Below are positions 8,721-16,698 of a stretch of 64,000 nucleotides of DNA, in pieces. Origin of the DNA: 13-2-20CM-66-19 sp036273735 (lineage in GTDB: Bacteria > Pseudomonadota > Gammaproteobacteria > Steroidobacterales > Steroidobacteraceae); assembly GCA_036273735.1 (NCBI GenBank), contig DASUHA010000136.1, forward strand, positions 37,269 to 101,268, given 5' to 3'. A program made the position numbers and the translations under genes. Under the pieces are notes generated by a model. The model saw nothing but the letters and a program-made list of their open reading frames with translations, made no database searches and had not been told where the DNA came from. Within the stretch, counting starts at the first letter, position 1; each line of letters begins with the position of its first letter.

Positions 8721-10468
8721 GATTCCGGCGGCTCCTCCGTGTCAGCCTCGTCGGGGCTGCCGAAGGGACGCTGAGCATGCGCGAAATCACCCGCGCGGCG
8801 GAAGTCCTCGAGGTCGTTGACACCGCGCCAATGCCCGTGCACGTACTGCACTTCGATCGCCGCGTCCCTCGCGATGAGCGCGTTCAGCAGATGCGGCACG
8901 TCGAGCGAGTCGAAGTCAGGCCGCGCACGCAGCTCACGCAGGGTCTCCTTGACCTGTACGAGCCCGTTGCGGCTCACCTTCAGGATCCCGATCCAACGTC
9001 CGTGCCGCGCCCCGAAAGAAGGGGTGGACGCCCCATCCTGCGCGTTGCCGGCGCCGTTGGCCGCATCCGCGGCACTCGCGACCCGCGTGAGCAGCACCGG
9101 CTTGCCGAAGAGGCCGCGATCGTCGCGGCGGGAACAGTAAGCGAAGTCCCGTACGGTGCGGTTGTATGCACCCGTCGGCGAGGAATCGACGACTACGCTC
9201 AGATCCGCCTCGCTCTCGACGAGGTCACGCACCACATGACTGCGGAACAGCAGATCTCCGTATGAGATCACCGTATCCGACTCGAGCGAGTCGACGGCGC
9301 ACGCGAGCGATGCGAGCTCGCCGCTCTGCTCGTACCGCTCGTTGACGACCAGGCGTATGCCGGCCGTATCGATCGCATCGGCGCGGTAGCCCCCAACGAC
9401 CGTAACGTCGTTGATACCTTCTTTCTTGAAGGCATCGACGAGCCACCGCAGCAACGGCTTGCCGGCGATCGGCAGCATGACCTTCGGACGATCGATCGTC
9501 ACAGCCTCGAGGCCCTTGCCGCGGCTCGCCGCGAGCACGACGGCGGCGCGGGAAACGCTCGAGGAAGAGAGATACAGGCGCTCCGCCGCCGTATATTCCG
9601 CTGCGTCCTGCAGCCGGAAGATCTCCTCCACCGGCGCGATGCGATCCTCGACGTTCACCAGCGTCTCGCTCTCGAAGATCTCGCGCGCCGTGCTCTGCAT
9701 GGCCGCGGTGGCGGCGCGCACCACGTGATTTGCCCAGATGATGAGGCTGATACCGGCCTTGCGGAAGACGTCCGTCGGCGTGCTGTAGTAGCGGGTCGGG
9801 ACGATCACGAGGGGCGCACGTCCGGCCCACTCGCGCGCGAAGGTCAGGATCTCATCGGGCTTGGACAGCTTGCTGTGAATGAGGATCGCATCGGCGCCGG
9901 CGCGCCGGTATGCCTCGGCGCGGCGTAGAGCCTCCTCCATCCCCCACCCGGCGATCAGCGCCTCGACCCGCGCGACGATCGAGAAATCCGGATCGAGCTG
10001 CGTGGCCTTGCCGGCGGCTATCTTGCCGCAGAACTCGCCGATGTCGGCGAGCGGCTGGCGGTCGCCGTTGAGGAAGCTGTTGGTCTTCGGAAACTGCTTG
10101 TCCTCGATGCAGACACCGGCGATGCCGCGCTGCTCGAGCTTGCGCACCAGGCGGCGCACATTGTTGAAATTGCCGTAACCGGTGTCGCCATCGAGCAGGA
10201 TCGGCAGATTGCTCGCATCCGCCATGAACTCCAGCATGTCGACGACCTGCGTCCAGCTCGCCTCGTTGTTGTCGCGCACGCCGAACTGCGCCGAGATCGA
10301 CAGCCCCGAGGCCCAGATGCCGCGAAACCCGGCCTCGCGTACGATGCGGGCCGAGAGCCCGTTGTGCGCCTCCATGAGGAACTCCAGCCGATCGCTGAGC
10401 AACATGCGCCTGAGCGCCGCGGTGCGGCTCAAGGGCGGTTCGAGTGGAGCTTTCGGGTCGGCGCTCAT
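8717..10468 (-). CDS. pepM: Fusion: PEP phosphomutase plus nucleotidyltransferase domain
   Basis: 583 residues in two domains. Residues about 20-295 are an isocitrate-lyase-like PEP mutase with DGDTGYGN (93-100) and the diagnostic EDKx5NS signature (EDKQFPKTNS, 122-131), which separates mutases from hydrolases and lyases. It converts PEP to phosphonopyruvate, creating the C-P bond. Residues about 305-560 are a nucleotidyltransferase-like domain: VVLAASRGKGL, RPKVMLPIAGKPLL, VISYGDLLF and a C-terminal WRGVNDLEDFRRA. Its loop reads LAAS instead of LAAG, and GD replaces the common DAD. Such a domain could activate AEP with CTP. The gene overlaps both neighbours by ATGA. The mutase call is very secure; the activity of the C-terminal domain is likely but unproven. 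Confidence 0.92.
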   Translation of the reverse strand: MSADPKAPLEPPLSRTAALRRMLLSDRLEFLMEAHNGLSARIVREAGFRGIWASGLSISAQFGVRDNNEASWTQVVDMLEFMADASNLPILLDGDTGYGNFNNVRRLVRKLEQRGIAGVCIEDKQFPKTNSFLNGDRQPLADIGEFCGKIAAGKATQLDPDFSIVARVEALIAGWGMEEALRRAEAYRRAGADAILIHSKLSKPDEILTFAREWAGRAPLVIVPTRYYSTPTDVFRKAGISLIIWANHVVRAATAAMQSTAREIFESETLVNVEDRIAPVEEIFRLQDAAEYTAAERLYLSSSSVSRAAVVLAASRGKGLEAVTIDRPKVMLPIAGKPLLRWLVDAFKKEGINDVTVVGGYRADAIDTAGIRLVVNERYEQSGELASLACAVDSLESDTVISYGDLLFRSHVVRDLVESEADLSVVVDSSPTGAYNRTVRDFAYCSRRDDRGLFGKPVLLTRVASAADAANGAGNAQDGASTPSFGARHGRWIGILKVSRNGLVQVKETLRELRARPDFDSLDVPHLLNALIARDAAIEVQYVHGHWRGVNDLEDFRRAGDFAHAQRPFGSPDEADTEEPPES

Positions 10469-11220
10469 GATTGCAACTCCAACTGCGGCAGTACTTCGCG
10501 GGTGGCACGCTCCACGTCGGCGGGGAAATCGATCTCGATCCAGGGCGTGCCCGTCAGGTCACAGATCTCGAAGGACTGGCTGCGCTCGAGCAACAGGTCG
10601 CGCACCGCCTCCTCGTGCGGCAGATGCGCGCGCGAGCTTTCCACGTGATCCGCCACGATGGCAGCCAGCCGGCGCGCCGCCCGCTCATCGAAGCGGAAGA
10701 AGCCGAGCGACTCGCCGATGACATCGTATTGCAGTCCGGGATCGAGCCGCTTGCGCAGTTCCACGGGTATGCCGGCCCGCACGCACAGCTTCACCGGCTC
10801 CTCGCCCGCCTCGAACTCGCGATCGATCAGCAGCCGGTTCACCGGGCCGCCGCCGGCGGTGAGGGCGGCCATGATCCGCGGGTGATAGAGAACGTCGGCG
10901 TCCATCAGCAGCACGTCACCGCCCCTCGATAGCGGCGTCGCGACGGTGTGCACCGTCAGCATGCTGCCGAGCTCGAAGCGGGGGTTGAGCACGATCTCGG
11001 GGCGCGAGCGCAACGTGAGTCCGGCGAGCTCAGCCTCGATCATCTCGTGGCGGAAGCCGAGCGCGAGCACGACTTGCGTGACCCCGGCGGCCTCGAGCAG
11101 CCGCAGATGCCGCTCGAGGAGGCTCTGCCCGCCGAATTTCAGCAAGCACTTGGGTAGCTGACGGTCCGCAGCCTGCTGCAGGCGTGTTCCGCGGCCCGCC
11201 GCCAGGATAATGGCGCGCAT
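10465..11220 (-). CDS. Stand-alone nucleotidyltransferase, candidate CTP:AEP cytidylyltransferase
   Basis: 251 residues, a complete sugar-nucleotidyltransferase-type fold. The N-terminal loop is ILAAGRGTRL, followed by LPKCLLKFGG, the metal-binding LLMDADVLYHP and the C-terminal PWIEIDFPADVERA. This pattern is shared by LicC-type phosphocholine cytidylyltransferases and by PntC-type enzymes that form CDP-AEP. A CDP-alcohol transferase in the same operon makes CDP-AEP synthesis the simplest role. It is a second nucleotidyltransferase next to the one fused to PEP mutase, so the two may split substrates or one may be regulatory. It begins at an ATG preceded by GGAGGGGG and follows a 51-bp AT-rich gap, the only clear break in the operon. 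Confidence 0.8.
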   Translation of the reverse strand: MRAIILAAGRGTRLQQAADRQLPKCLLKFGGQSLLERHLRLLEAAGVTQVVLALGFRHEMIEAELAGLTLRSRPEIVLNPRFELGSMLTVHTVATPLSRGGDVLLMDADVLYHPRIMAALTAGGGPVNRLLIDREFEAGEEPVKLCVRAGIPVELRKRLDPGLQYDVIGESLGFFRFDERAARRLAAIVADHVESSRAHLPHEEAVRDLLLERSQSFEICDLTGTPWIEIDFPADVERATREVLPQLELQS

Positions 11221-11261
11221 GGAGAACCCCCTCCGGGAGTGAGGCTTCTAAAAATAGTACT

Positions 11262-11271
11262 AATCGGGATA
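11262..11271 (-). repeat. TATCCCGATT motif upstream of the nucleotidyltransferase gene
   Basis: On the minus strand TATCCCGATT lies in the AT-rich gap between the HpnL-like and nucleotidyltransferase genes, just ahead of a TACTAT sequence that could serve as a -10. The identical 10-mer occurs at 20267-20276 in the leader of another operon, and a 9/10 match (TACCCCGATT) lies at 13825-13834. A shared regulator site is possible; chance is not excluded. Confidence 0.3.
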
Positions 11272-12309
11272 TTACAAAAAACCGCCGCCCGAGTCCGCGC
11301 CGGCGACCGCACATTGAGAGCGGCGCCAGACCCGCTCGCAGTGATGCAGGTAGATGAGGCCCGGCACGCCCAGCAGGATCTCCCGTGCGCGCTTCGCAAA
11401 CGAGAGTGCGAGCGCTGCATCCGGCGCGAGCCCGGCGAAGGGCGCGAGCAGCAGGTACCCACCCTCCTGAACGCCGAGCGCGCCGGGTATCGCGAACGCC
11501 GCGCCGCGAATCGCCTGTCCCAGGCTCTCGAGCATCAGCGCATCGAGCCAGCCCACCGGCGAGCCGAGGAGTCGCAGCGCAATGTACACCTCGCCGGCGC
11601 CGATCACCCAGCCAACGAGGCTCAATGCGAAGCTCGCCGCTGCGTGCTGGCCCCGCTGATACGTGCTCTCCACCGCCAGATCGATTGCATCGGCCCGGCT
11701 CATCAGTGCGGACCATTCTCGCCGGCGCGCGAGCCGGGCAAACGCCCGCACCGCACCGCCAAAGAGGCCACGACGCTGCACCAGGTAGAACGAGAGCAGA
11801 ATGACCGCCAGCACCAGAGTCGCGGCGAGTAGCGCGATGAGTACCGCGCGGTGCTCGTGCCGGGCAGCCGCCATGCCGGGTCCTGCTCCCAGCGCGAGCA
11901 ACCCGAGCCCGAGCAGCGCGAATGCGAACTGCGCCAGCGCCTGCAGGGTAGTGGAAACGGTGACGGCTGCCGCCGCGCCCTGCGTAGTCATGCCCCGGCG
12001 GGACAGATGACGTGTCATCACCACGGGCCCAGCCACTTGGCCGAGCGGCATCAGACTGTTCGCAGACTCCCCCACCCAGCGGGCAAACAGGGCATCACGC
12101 CATCTGCCGCGATCCGCGTGCTCGTTGAAGAGCACCTGGATGGCGAGCGCATCCACCCAGAGCGGTAGCAGATGAAACAACGCGACGAGCAGCAGACCCC
12201 AGCCGGCCACTGCAAGCGTCGCGAAGACCGGCGTGAGCCCCTGAGAGGCTACGAGCCCGATGAGGAGCAGCAGCCCGGCGGAGAACAGCCACGCAGCAGG
12301 CTTTCTCAC
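11272..12309 (-). CDS. HpnL-like integral membrane protein (LPG-synthase TM/UPF0104 family) of the phosphonate operon
   Basis: 345 residues, about eight membrane segments. The C-terminal third carries FAIPGALGVQEGGY and ALSFAKRAREILLGVP, which nearly repeats the end of the HpnL at 52663-53652 (FFVPAGLGVQEASL, ALSLAKRMREILFGVP). This family is related to the transmembrane part of lysylphosphatidylglycerol synthase, whose membrane half flips lipids. Here it sits between the head-group transferase and activation genes, so translocation of the finished phosphonolipid across the inner membrane is the natural inference. The start is the GTG at 12309, which overlaps the previous stop as GTGA; a longer reading from 12414 is unlikely. 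Confidence 0.8.
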   Translation of the reverse strand: MRKPAAWLFSAGLLLLIGLVASQGLTPVFATLAVAGWGLLLVALFHLLPLWVDALAIQVLFNEHADRGRWRDALFARWVGESANSLMPLGQVAGPVVMTRHLSRRGMTTQGAAAAVTVSTTLQALAQFAFALLGLGLLALGAGPGMAAARHEHRAVLIALLAATLVLAVILLSFYLVQRRGLFGGAVRAFARLARRREWSALMSRADAIDLAVESTYQRGQHAAASFALSLVGWVIGAGEVYIALRLLGSPVGWLDALMLESLGQAIRGAAFAIPGALGVQEGGYLLLAPFAGLAPDAALALSFAKRAREILLGVPGLIYLHHCERVWRRSQCAVAGADSGGGFL

Positions 12310-13091
12310 GGCTGCCCCAGTCCGGATCCGGGCTCGGAAGATCGTCGGCGTCCGAAGACCTGCCGGAAGCCGAAATAGCCGCAGGCATCTTTCATTTTCG
12401 AGATGATTCCCCAACCGCGCCGCATCCGGGGGTCCGTCACATACTCGAAGGTGAGTGAGACGCGTAGCTCGCCCTCACGCAGCGGGGTGATGCGGTGCCG
12501 CAGGGCATCGCCATCGAAGAACACCAGACCGCCCGGCGGGATTTGAATCGAGCCCGGGACCACGGCAACACCTTTCTCGCGCGTGTGCAGCTCGTAATCG
12601 AGGCGGCAGGAGGACTCGTCGATGACACCCAGGAGGAGCGTATAGCGGCGGCCCACGTAGTACGAGGTATCGTAGTGCCACCCGATGTAGTCACCGGGCC
12701 GCGTGTAGTAATAAAGGGCATACGCGTGCGGGTCATCGGGCGGTGAAAGCTGCAGGGACTCGCCCGCGACACCCGCGAGCATTTCGATGAGCGCACGCGA
12801 GCGGTAGAGCTGCGCAATGAACGGAGCCCGCTCATCGATCACGTGGCGGCCGACGCTGCCTCCCTGTTTGTGGCCGGGCAGGTAGTTGCGGTTGACCGAC
12901 GCCTGCAACGCGGAGGCGGCCGAGACGAGCTGCGCCGTGGACTCCGGAGGAAGGAATTCCGGCAGGAAGATGAACGCGCCCTGCTGCACGAAAGCCCGAC
13001 GTAACGACTCGAGCGGCATGCCGCGGAGCAAGCGTGTATGGCTGTCCTGCCCGGCGTCAGGCTGCTGTGCCTGGCCGCTGGCCGCATTCAC
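12306..13091 (-). CDS. 2-oxoglutarate/Fe(II)-dependent oxygenase
   Basis: 261 residues. The jelly-roll iron triad is complete: H139 and D141 in WHYDTSYY and H199 in LRHRI, with R210 (GELRVSLTFEY) placed to bind 2-oxoglutarate. The cupin core also shows YYYTRPGDYIGWH and PPGGLVFFDGD. It is encoded inside the phosphonolipid operon, 11 bp after the CDP-alcohol transferase and overlapping the HpnL-like gene by 4 bp. It probably hydroxylates part of the phosphonolipid. C1 hydroxylation of the AEP head group (as PhnY does on free AEP) or acyl hydroxylation are both possible. The start is a GTG with no strong ribosome site; an in-frame ATG at 13019 would give a shorter protein that keeps the triad. 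Confidence 0.85.
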   Translation of the reverse strand: MNAASGQAQQPDAGQDSHTRLLRGMPLESLRRAFVQQGAFIFLPEFLPPESTAQLVSAASALQASVNRNYLPGHKQGGSVGRHVIDERAPFIAQLYRSRALIEMLAGVAGESLQLSPPDDPHAYALYYYTRPGDYIGWHYDTSYYVGRRYTLLLGVIDESSCRLDYELHTREKGVAVVPGSIQIPPGGLVFFDGDALRHRITPLREGELRVSLTFEYVTDPRMRRGWGIISKMKDACGYFGFRQVFGRRRSSEPGSGLGQP

Positions 13092-13102
13092 CGCGGCGCC
13101 GG

Positions 13103-13783
13103 TCAGGCTAATCCCGCCCCCGATGAGGGACTCGCCTCCATCGGCTTCGATCGGCGTACCACACGGCGATAATCGACGACCACCCAGACGGCGAACAACG
13201 GTGCGCCGATGGAGGCCGCGATCAGAAACGGCGAGAGGCCGTTGCAGAGTGTCACCACAGGGATCAGGTAGAGCACGTCCTCGGTCTCGAAACCGCCGAG
13301 GGAGGCCTGCCGGCTCGCGGTCTTGCCGGCCATTTCCTCGATCCGCATCCGGAGGAAGAAGATCAGCGCGACCGCCCCGCCCGCTACCGCACCCAGGAAC
13401 GGTGCCGGCAAGCCGAGCAGGTTTTGTGTACCCGACCCGATCCCGACCCCCATTGCGACGAACAGCAGGACCGTCACGCCGGCATCGCTCGCAAGGTCGT
13501 AGAGATGCCCGATCCGGCTGGTCTTGCCGCTGAGGCGGGCAAGCTCTCCGTCCGCATGGTCGAGAAAGTTGGACAGGACCAGCAGTAGGGCAGCAACGTT
13601 CGACCAGCCATACGTGCCTGGCGTAAAGGCGAACGCCGCCGCAAGGCCGATCGCCAGGCGCACGGTCGTCAGGTGATTGGGCGTGACCCGGGTATCGACG
13701 AGGGGCGCCACCAGTCTTCGCGCCAGGCGCGCATCCCAGGGACGCTGCGCGACGAGGCCAGCTGCCACAGTAGTCTCAGGCAT
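13103..13783 (-). CDS. CDP-alcohol phosphatidyltransferase family enzyme, predicted phosphonolipid synthase
   Basis: 226 residues with about five to six membrane helices. The family signature D1xxD2G1xxAR...G2xxxD3xxxD4 is complete: D75, D78-G79, A82-R83, G92, D96 and D100, all needed for metal-dependent transfer from a CDP-activated substrate. Members attach alcohol head groups such as choline, ethanolamine, inositol or glycerol phosphate to diacylglycerol or CDP-diacylglycerol. With AEP synthesis and two nucleotidyltransferases in the same operon, the best prediction is transfer of AEP from CDP-AEP to diacylglycerol, giving a C-P bonded analogue of phosphatidylethanolamine. It is the first gene of the operon. 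The family is certain; the lipid acceptor is inferred. Confidence 0.87.
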   Translation of the reverse strand: MPETTVAAGLVAQRPWDARLARRLVAPLVDTRVTPNHLTTVRLAIGLAAAFAFTPGTYGWSNVAALLLVLSNFLDHADGELARLSGKTSRIGHLYDLASDAGVTVLLFVAMGVGIGSGTQNLLGLPAPFLGAVAGGAVALIFFLRMRIEEMAGKTASRQASLGGFETEDVLYLIPVVTLCNGLSPFLIAASIGAPLFAVWVVVDYRRVVRRSKPMEASPSSGAGLA

Positions 13784-13810
13784 TCTCTTGTCCGGAAATA
13801 CCCCCGCGGT

Positions 13811-13834
13811 AATCCTGGGGATTCTACCCCGATT
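13811..13834. promoter_or_regulatory. Hairpin-forming dyad ahead of the phosphonate operon
   Basis: AATCCTGGGG and CCCCGATT pair around an ATTCTA loop with a two-base bulge, between the TonB receptor stop (13896) and the operon start (13783). On the minus strand the loop reads TAGAAT, one mismatch from a -10 box, 31 bases or so before the first ATG. It could be an operator over the promoter or a weak terminator for the receptor gene. No convincing -35 was found. Confidence 0.3.
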
Positions 13835-13895
13835 TTGGAGTGGTCGTCTGTCGCTGCCGAGCTACTGAAGGATACCGTCCAGCGCGTGCGTCACA

Positions 13896-16115
13896 TCATA
13901 GATCGTACGCAATCCCCGCGTAGAACTGACGGCTGAGCGCGGGCTCGAGCATGCCCCGGGAGATGAAGACGCGCGAGTAATACCGCTTGTCGGTCAGATT
14001 GGAGATGCCCCCCAGCACCCGCCAGTGTCCGCCGAATTTGTATTCGCCGGAGAAGTCGGCAATGGTGTAGGCGGGAATCCGGGCGGGGGTCGCCAGAGTC
14101 GTCGGTGTCGCACCGACGGGCTGGTTGTTGTCCTGGAAGAACTGCGAGCCGACGGCATCGACGATGAGGCTCAGCTTCAGGCCCGGCGCCTCGCTGAAGG
14201 TGAGCCCGCCCTTGACCACGTAGTTCGGCGAATAGGCCGGGGTCTTGCCCGGCTGATTCGCGATGATACTGCTCGTGAATGTCGCGTTGAGATAGCTCGC
14301 GTTGAGGAACAGTGTCAGATGCTCGCTGTCCGGCGCTGCCGGCCAGAGCTTCAGCAGGTCGTACGAGCCCTCCCCCTCGACGCCGCGGCTGCGTGTGTTG
14401 CCAGTGTTGACGTCGATGGACTGCGTTGGTGAGAGCGCCTGGCTCTCGATGCGGTTACGCGCGTTCACCTGGAACACGCTGACATCGTAGTAAAGCCCGA
14501 GCACGGGCCAGCCGTGTACACCCGCCTCGTAGGTAAGGTACTTGGTCGGGTCCGGATTGTTGTTCGGCGCGAATTTTCCGAAGGGGCTAGCGATATCGAA
14601 GTAGCGCACGGGCCGGAAGGCCTGCGAGATGTTGATGTAGGTTTCGTTGCCGCGGCCGAAGTCATTGCCGAAGCCGATCCCGAACAGCGGAATGTTCTTG
14701 CTGTAGCTGTTGTTGACGAGGAAGGGATGCGGAGCCACGGTCTCGTGCGTGTCGAGCTGCTCGTGATTGAAGCGGGCGGAAGTGACGATGTGGAATCGTC
14801 TGAAGCGGTACACATTCTCGGCGAAGACCGCGCCGTAGCGGGTGCGCCGCTCATCGTTGTAGATGAGGAATCCGCTCGGATCATAAGGCTGCGTCAGGGG
14901 ATCGGTGCTGCTGAACTCGTGGTACGGACTCGTGGAGTAATAGGCCGTGTAGCCCACCGTGAACGCGGCGCCACGGCCATAGTGGTGAACGAACCTGCCG
15001 TCGAGCCCCGTGTAGTGGAAGCGCTGAGCCTGCACCGTAGTGCCGGTGGCCACCGGCGGCGCGCCCGCATAGGCACCGGCTCGCGTGATCAGGTCCTGGT
15101 AGCCGGCCCATACCTTCTGCTCGAAAAGATTGTCATTGTCGAGCTGGTTGGCGTAGGTCAGGACCGCGGTGTAGCGGCTCGCCCAGTCGCGATCGTCGGG
15201 CGTCGTCGTCTGGTTGGAATTCGCCTGGAACTGGGCATAGTTCATCAGGCCGGCTATGCCACTGTCGAGCGAATAGGCATGCAGCGCGAGACTCACCTTC
15301 TGCTGCGAATCGATGTGATAGTCGAGATCGAGGTCGCCGGCGTTGAGCGCGTAGTCGCCGTTTGCCCGCTGGCCGTTCGACTGGCGGTGCGAAAAATCAG
15401 CGAGAAAGCCTACGGGTCCTGAAGTCCCGGAAACCGAGTTGAAAGTCGAATAGAGTCCATCGCTCCCGCCCACCTGCTGGGTCATCGCCTGCGTCCTCGG
15501 CGTGGGCCCCTTCGAGACGAAGTTGATGACGGGCTCCGGCTCGGGTCCGTAGAGCAGGCCCGAGCCGCCGCGGATCATCTGCACCTGTTCAATGCTCTCG
15601 GGCACGGGGATGTAATAGAGCGTCGGGAAGCCGATCCAATCCATCTCCATCGGGATGCCGTCCTGCATGAGCAGGATGAATTCGCTCTCCTGCGGATTGC
15701 CGAGGCCGCGATAGCTGAGATTGAGCTGGGTCGGGTTCTGCTGCTCGGCGAGCACGACGCCCGGCATGCGATCGAAGAGCTCGCGTTGGTGGTTATCGAT
15801 GATCGGCGGCTGGTCGGCGAGCTGCACGACCGTGGTCTTCTTCGTGACCGTGATCTCCGGTCCAGGGACTTCCGGCATGGAGTGCGCATAGCGCGTCTTG
15901 CGATTGAAGAGATACGGCGCCTCGATCAGAACCTTGGCGCCCTCGGGCGGGGGACTCTCGGGGGAGGCACTCGCGGAGGTGGCACGCTCGGGGGCGCTGC
16001 CGGAATCGCCCTGCGGGGCCGGAGCCGCTGTCGAACCGCCGGAGACGCCTTGAGCGCCCACGAGCGGGCATAGGAGCGCTAATGCGCAGGCTAGAGCCGC
16101 AGAGGTGTACTTCAT
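13896..16115 (-). CDS. TonB-dependent outer-membrane receptor (FecA-like)
   Basis: 739 residues. A signal peptide (1-22) is followed by a low-complexity Ala/Pro/Ser stretch, a TonB-box-like EITV near residue 87, a plug domain (about 95-215; RMPGVVLAEQ, LSYRGLGNPQES, VQMIRGGSGLLYGPEP) and a long 22-strand-type barrel ending RQFYAGIAYDL. Receptors of this kind import ferric chelates, cobalamin or other large ligands using TonB energy. It lies on the same strand, 112 bp upstream of the phosphonate operon, and divergent from a BlaI-type repressor. The start at 16115 is chosen because the signal peptide begins there; the longer reading from 16367 runs into the divergent gene. The ligand is unknown. 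Confidence 0.88.
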   Translation of the reverse strand: MKYTSAALACALALLCPLVGAQGVSGGSTAAPAPQGDSGSAPERATSASASPESPPPEGAKVLIEAPYLFNRKTRYAHSMPEVPGPEITVTKKTTVVQLADQPPIIDNHQRELFDRMPGVVLAEQQNPTQLNLSYRGLGNPQESEFILLMQDGIPMEMDWIGFPTLYYIPVPESIEQVQMIRGGSGLLYGPEPEPVINFVSKGPTPRTQAMTQQVGGSDGLYSTFNSVSGTSGPVGFLADFSHRQSNGQRANGDYALNAGDLDLDYHIDSQQKVSLALHAYSLDSGIAGLMNYAQFQANSNQTTTPDDRDWASRYTAVLTYANQLDNDNLFEQKVWAGYQDLITRAGAYAGAPPVATGTTVQAQRFHYTGLDGRFVHHYGRGAAFTVGYTAYYSTSPYHEFSSTDPLTQPYDPSGFLIYNDERRTRYGAVFAENVYRFRRFHIVTSARFNHEQLDTHETVAPHPFLVNNSYSKNIPLFGIGFGNDFGRGNETYINISQAFRPVRYFDIASPFGKFAPNNNPDPTKYLTYEAGVHGWPVLGLYYDVSVFQVNARNRIESQALSPTQSIDVNTGNTRSRGVEGEGSYDLLKLWPAAPDSEHLTLFLNASYLNATFTSSIIANQPGKTPAYSPNYVVKGGLTFSEAPGLKLSLIVDAVGSQFFQDNNQPVGATPTTLATPARIPAYTIADFSGEYKFGGHWRVLGGISNLTDKRYYSRVFISRGMLEPALSRQFYAGIAYDL

Positions 16116-16284
16116 GGCGGGCGGCAATATAGGAGTCGCCCGGAAGCTACTACCAGGGATCGTAAATCGAGCCGACGCGCCATCCCCTCGGTCGAACGCT
16201 TCCCGGGGGGCCTTTGGCCCGACCCCGTTGCAGAGTGGCGGCCGACTTGAGACGCTACGGCCTGCCGCATACCGCGGCGCCGGA

Positions 16285-16698
16285 ATGAGCCGGAGATCAT
16301 CAGTGGGCGAGCGCCTCGAGCTCGGACCGCTCGAGCGCCAGGTGCTCGAGGTGTTGTGGGAGCGCAAGCGCGCCGCGACGGTGCGGAGCGTTCACCTTTC
16401 CTTCCCCCGGCTCGCCTACACCACCCTGATGACGACCCTCGACCGGCTCTACCGCAAGGGCGTGCTGCGGCGTTTCCGGCTCGGCCGTGCCTTCGGCTAC
16501 GAGACGCGCTGCTCGCGGGATGAGCTCTTCGGACAGATGGTTTCCGGGCAGGTCGCCGATCTCATGGCCGCCTGCGGCGACAGCACGCTGCTGCTATCGA
16601 CTCTCGTGCAGGCGGTGGGTCATACCGACGCGGTGCTGCTCGATGAGCTCGAGGCCCTCGTTCGCGCCGAGCGCGAGCGGCTGAAGGAAGAGCCTTAA
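16285..16698 (+). CDS. BlaI/MecI/CopY-family repressor
   Basis: 137 residues. The N-terminal half (about 12-80) is a winged helix with LGPLERQVLEVLWERK, SFPRLAYTTLMTTLDRLYRKGVLRR and GRAFGYE, the pattern of penicillinase repressors. The C-terminal helix would dimerise. In classic systems a membrane M56 peptidase inactivates the repressor; an M56-like gene follows at 17008 on the same strand. The targets are unknown. The divergent TonB receptor and the downstream peptidase gene are candidates. The start at 16285 (ATG) gives normal family length; upstream codons would be inside the divergent leader. Confidence 0.85.
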   Translation: MSRRSSVGERLELGPLERQVLEVLWERKRAATVRSVHLSFPRLAYTTLMTTLDRLYRKGVLRRFRLGRAFGYETRCSRDELFGQMVSGQVADLMAACGDSTLLLSTLVQAVGHTDAVLLDELEALVRAERERLKEEP

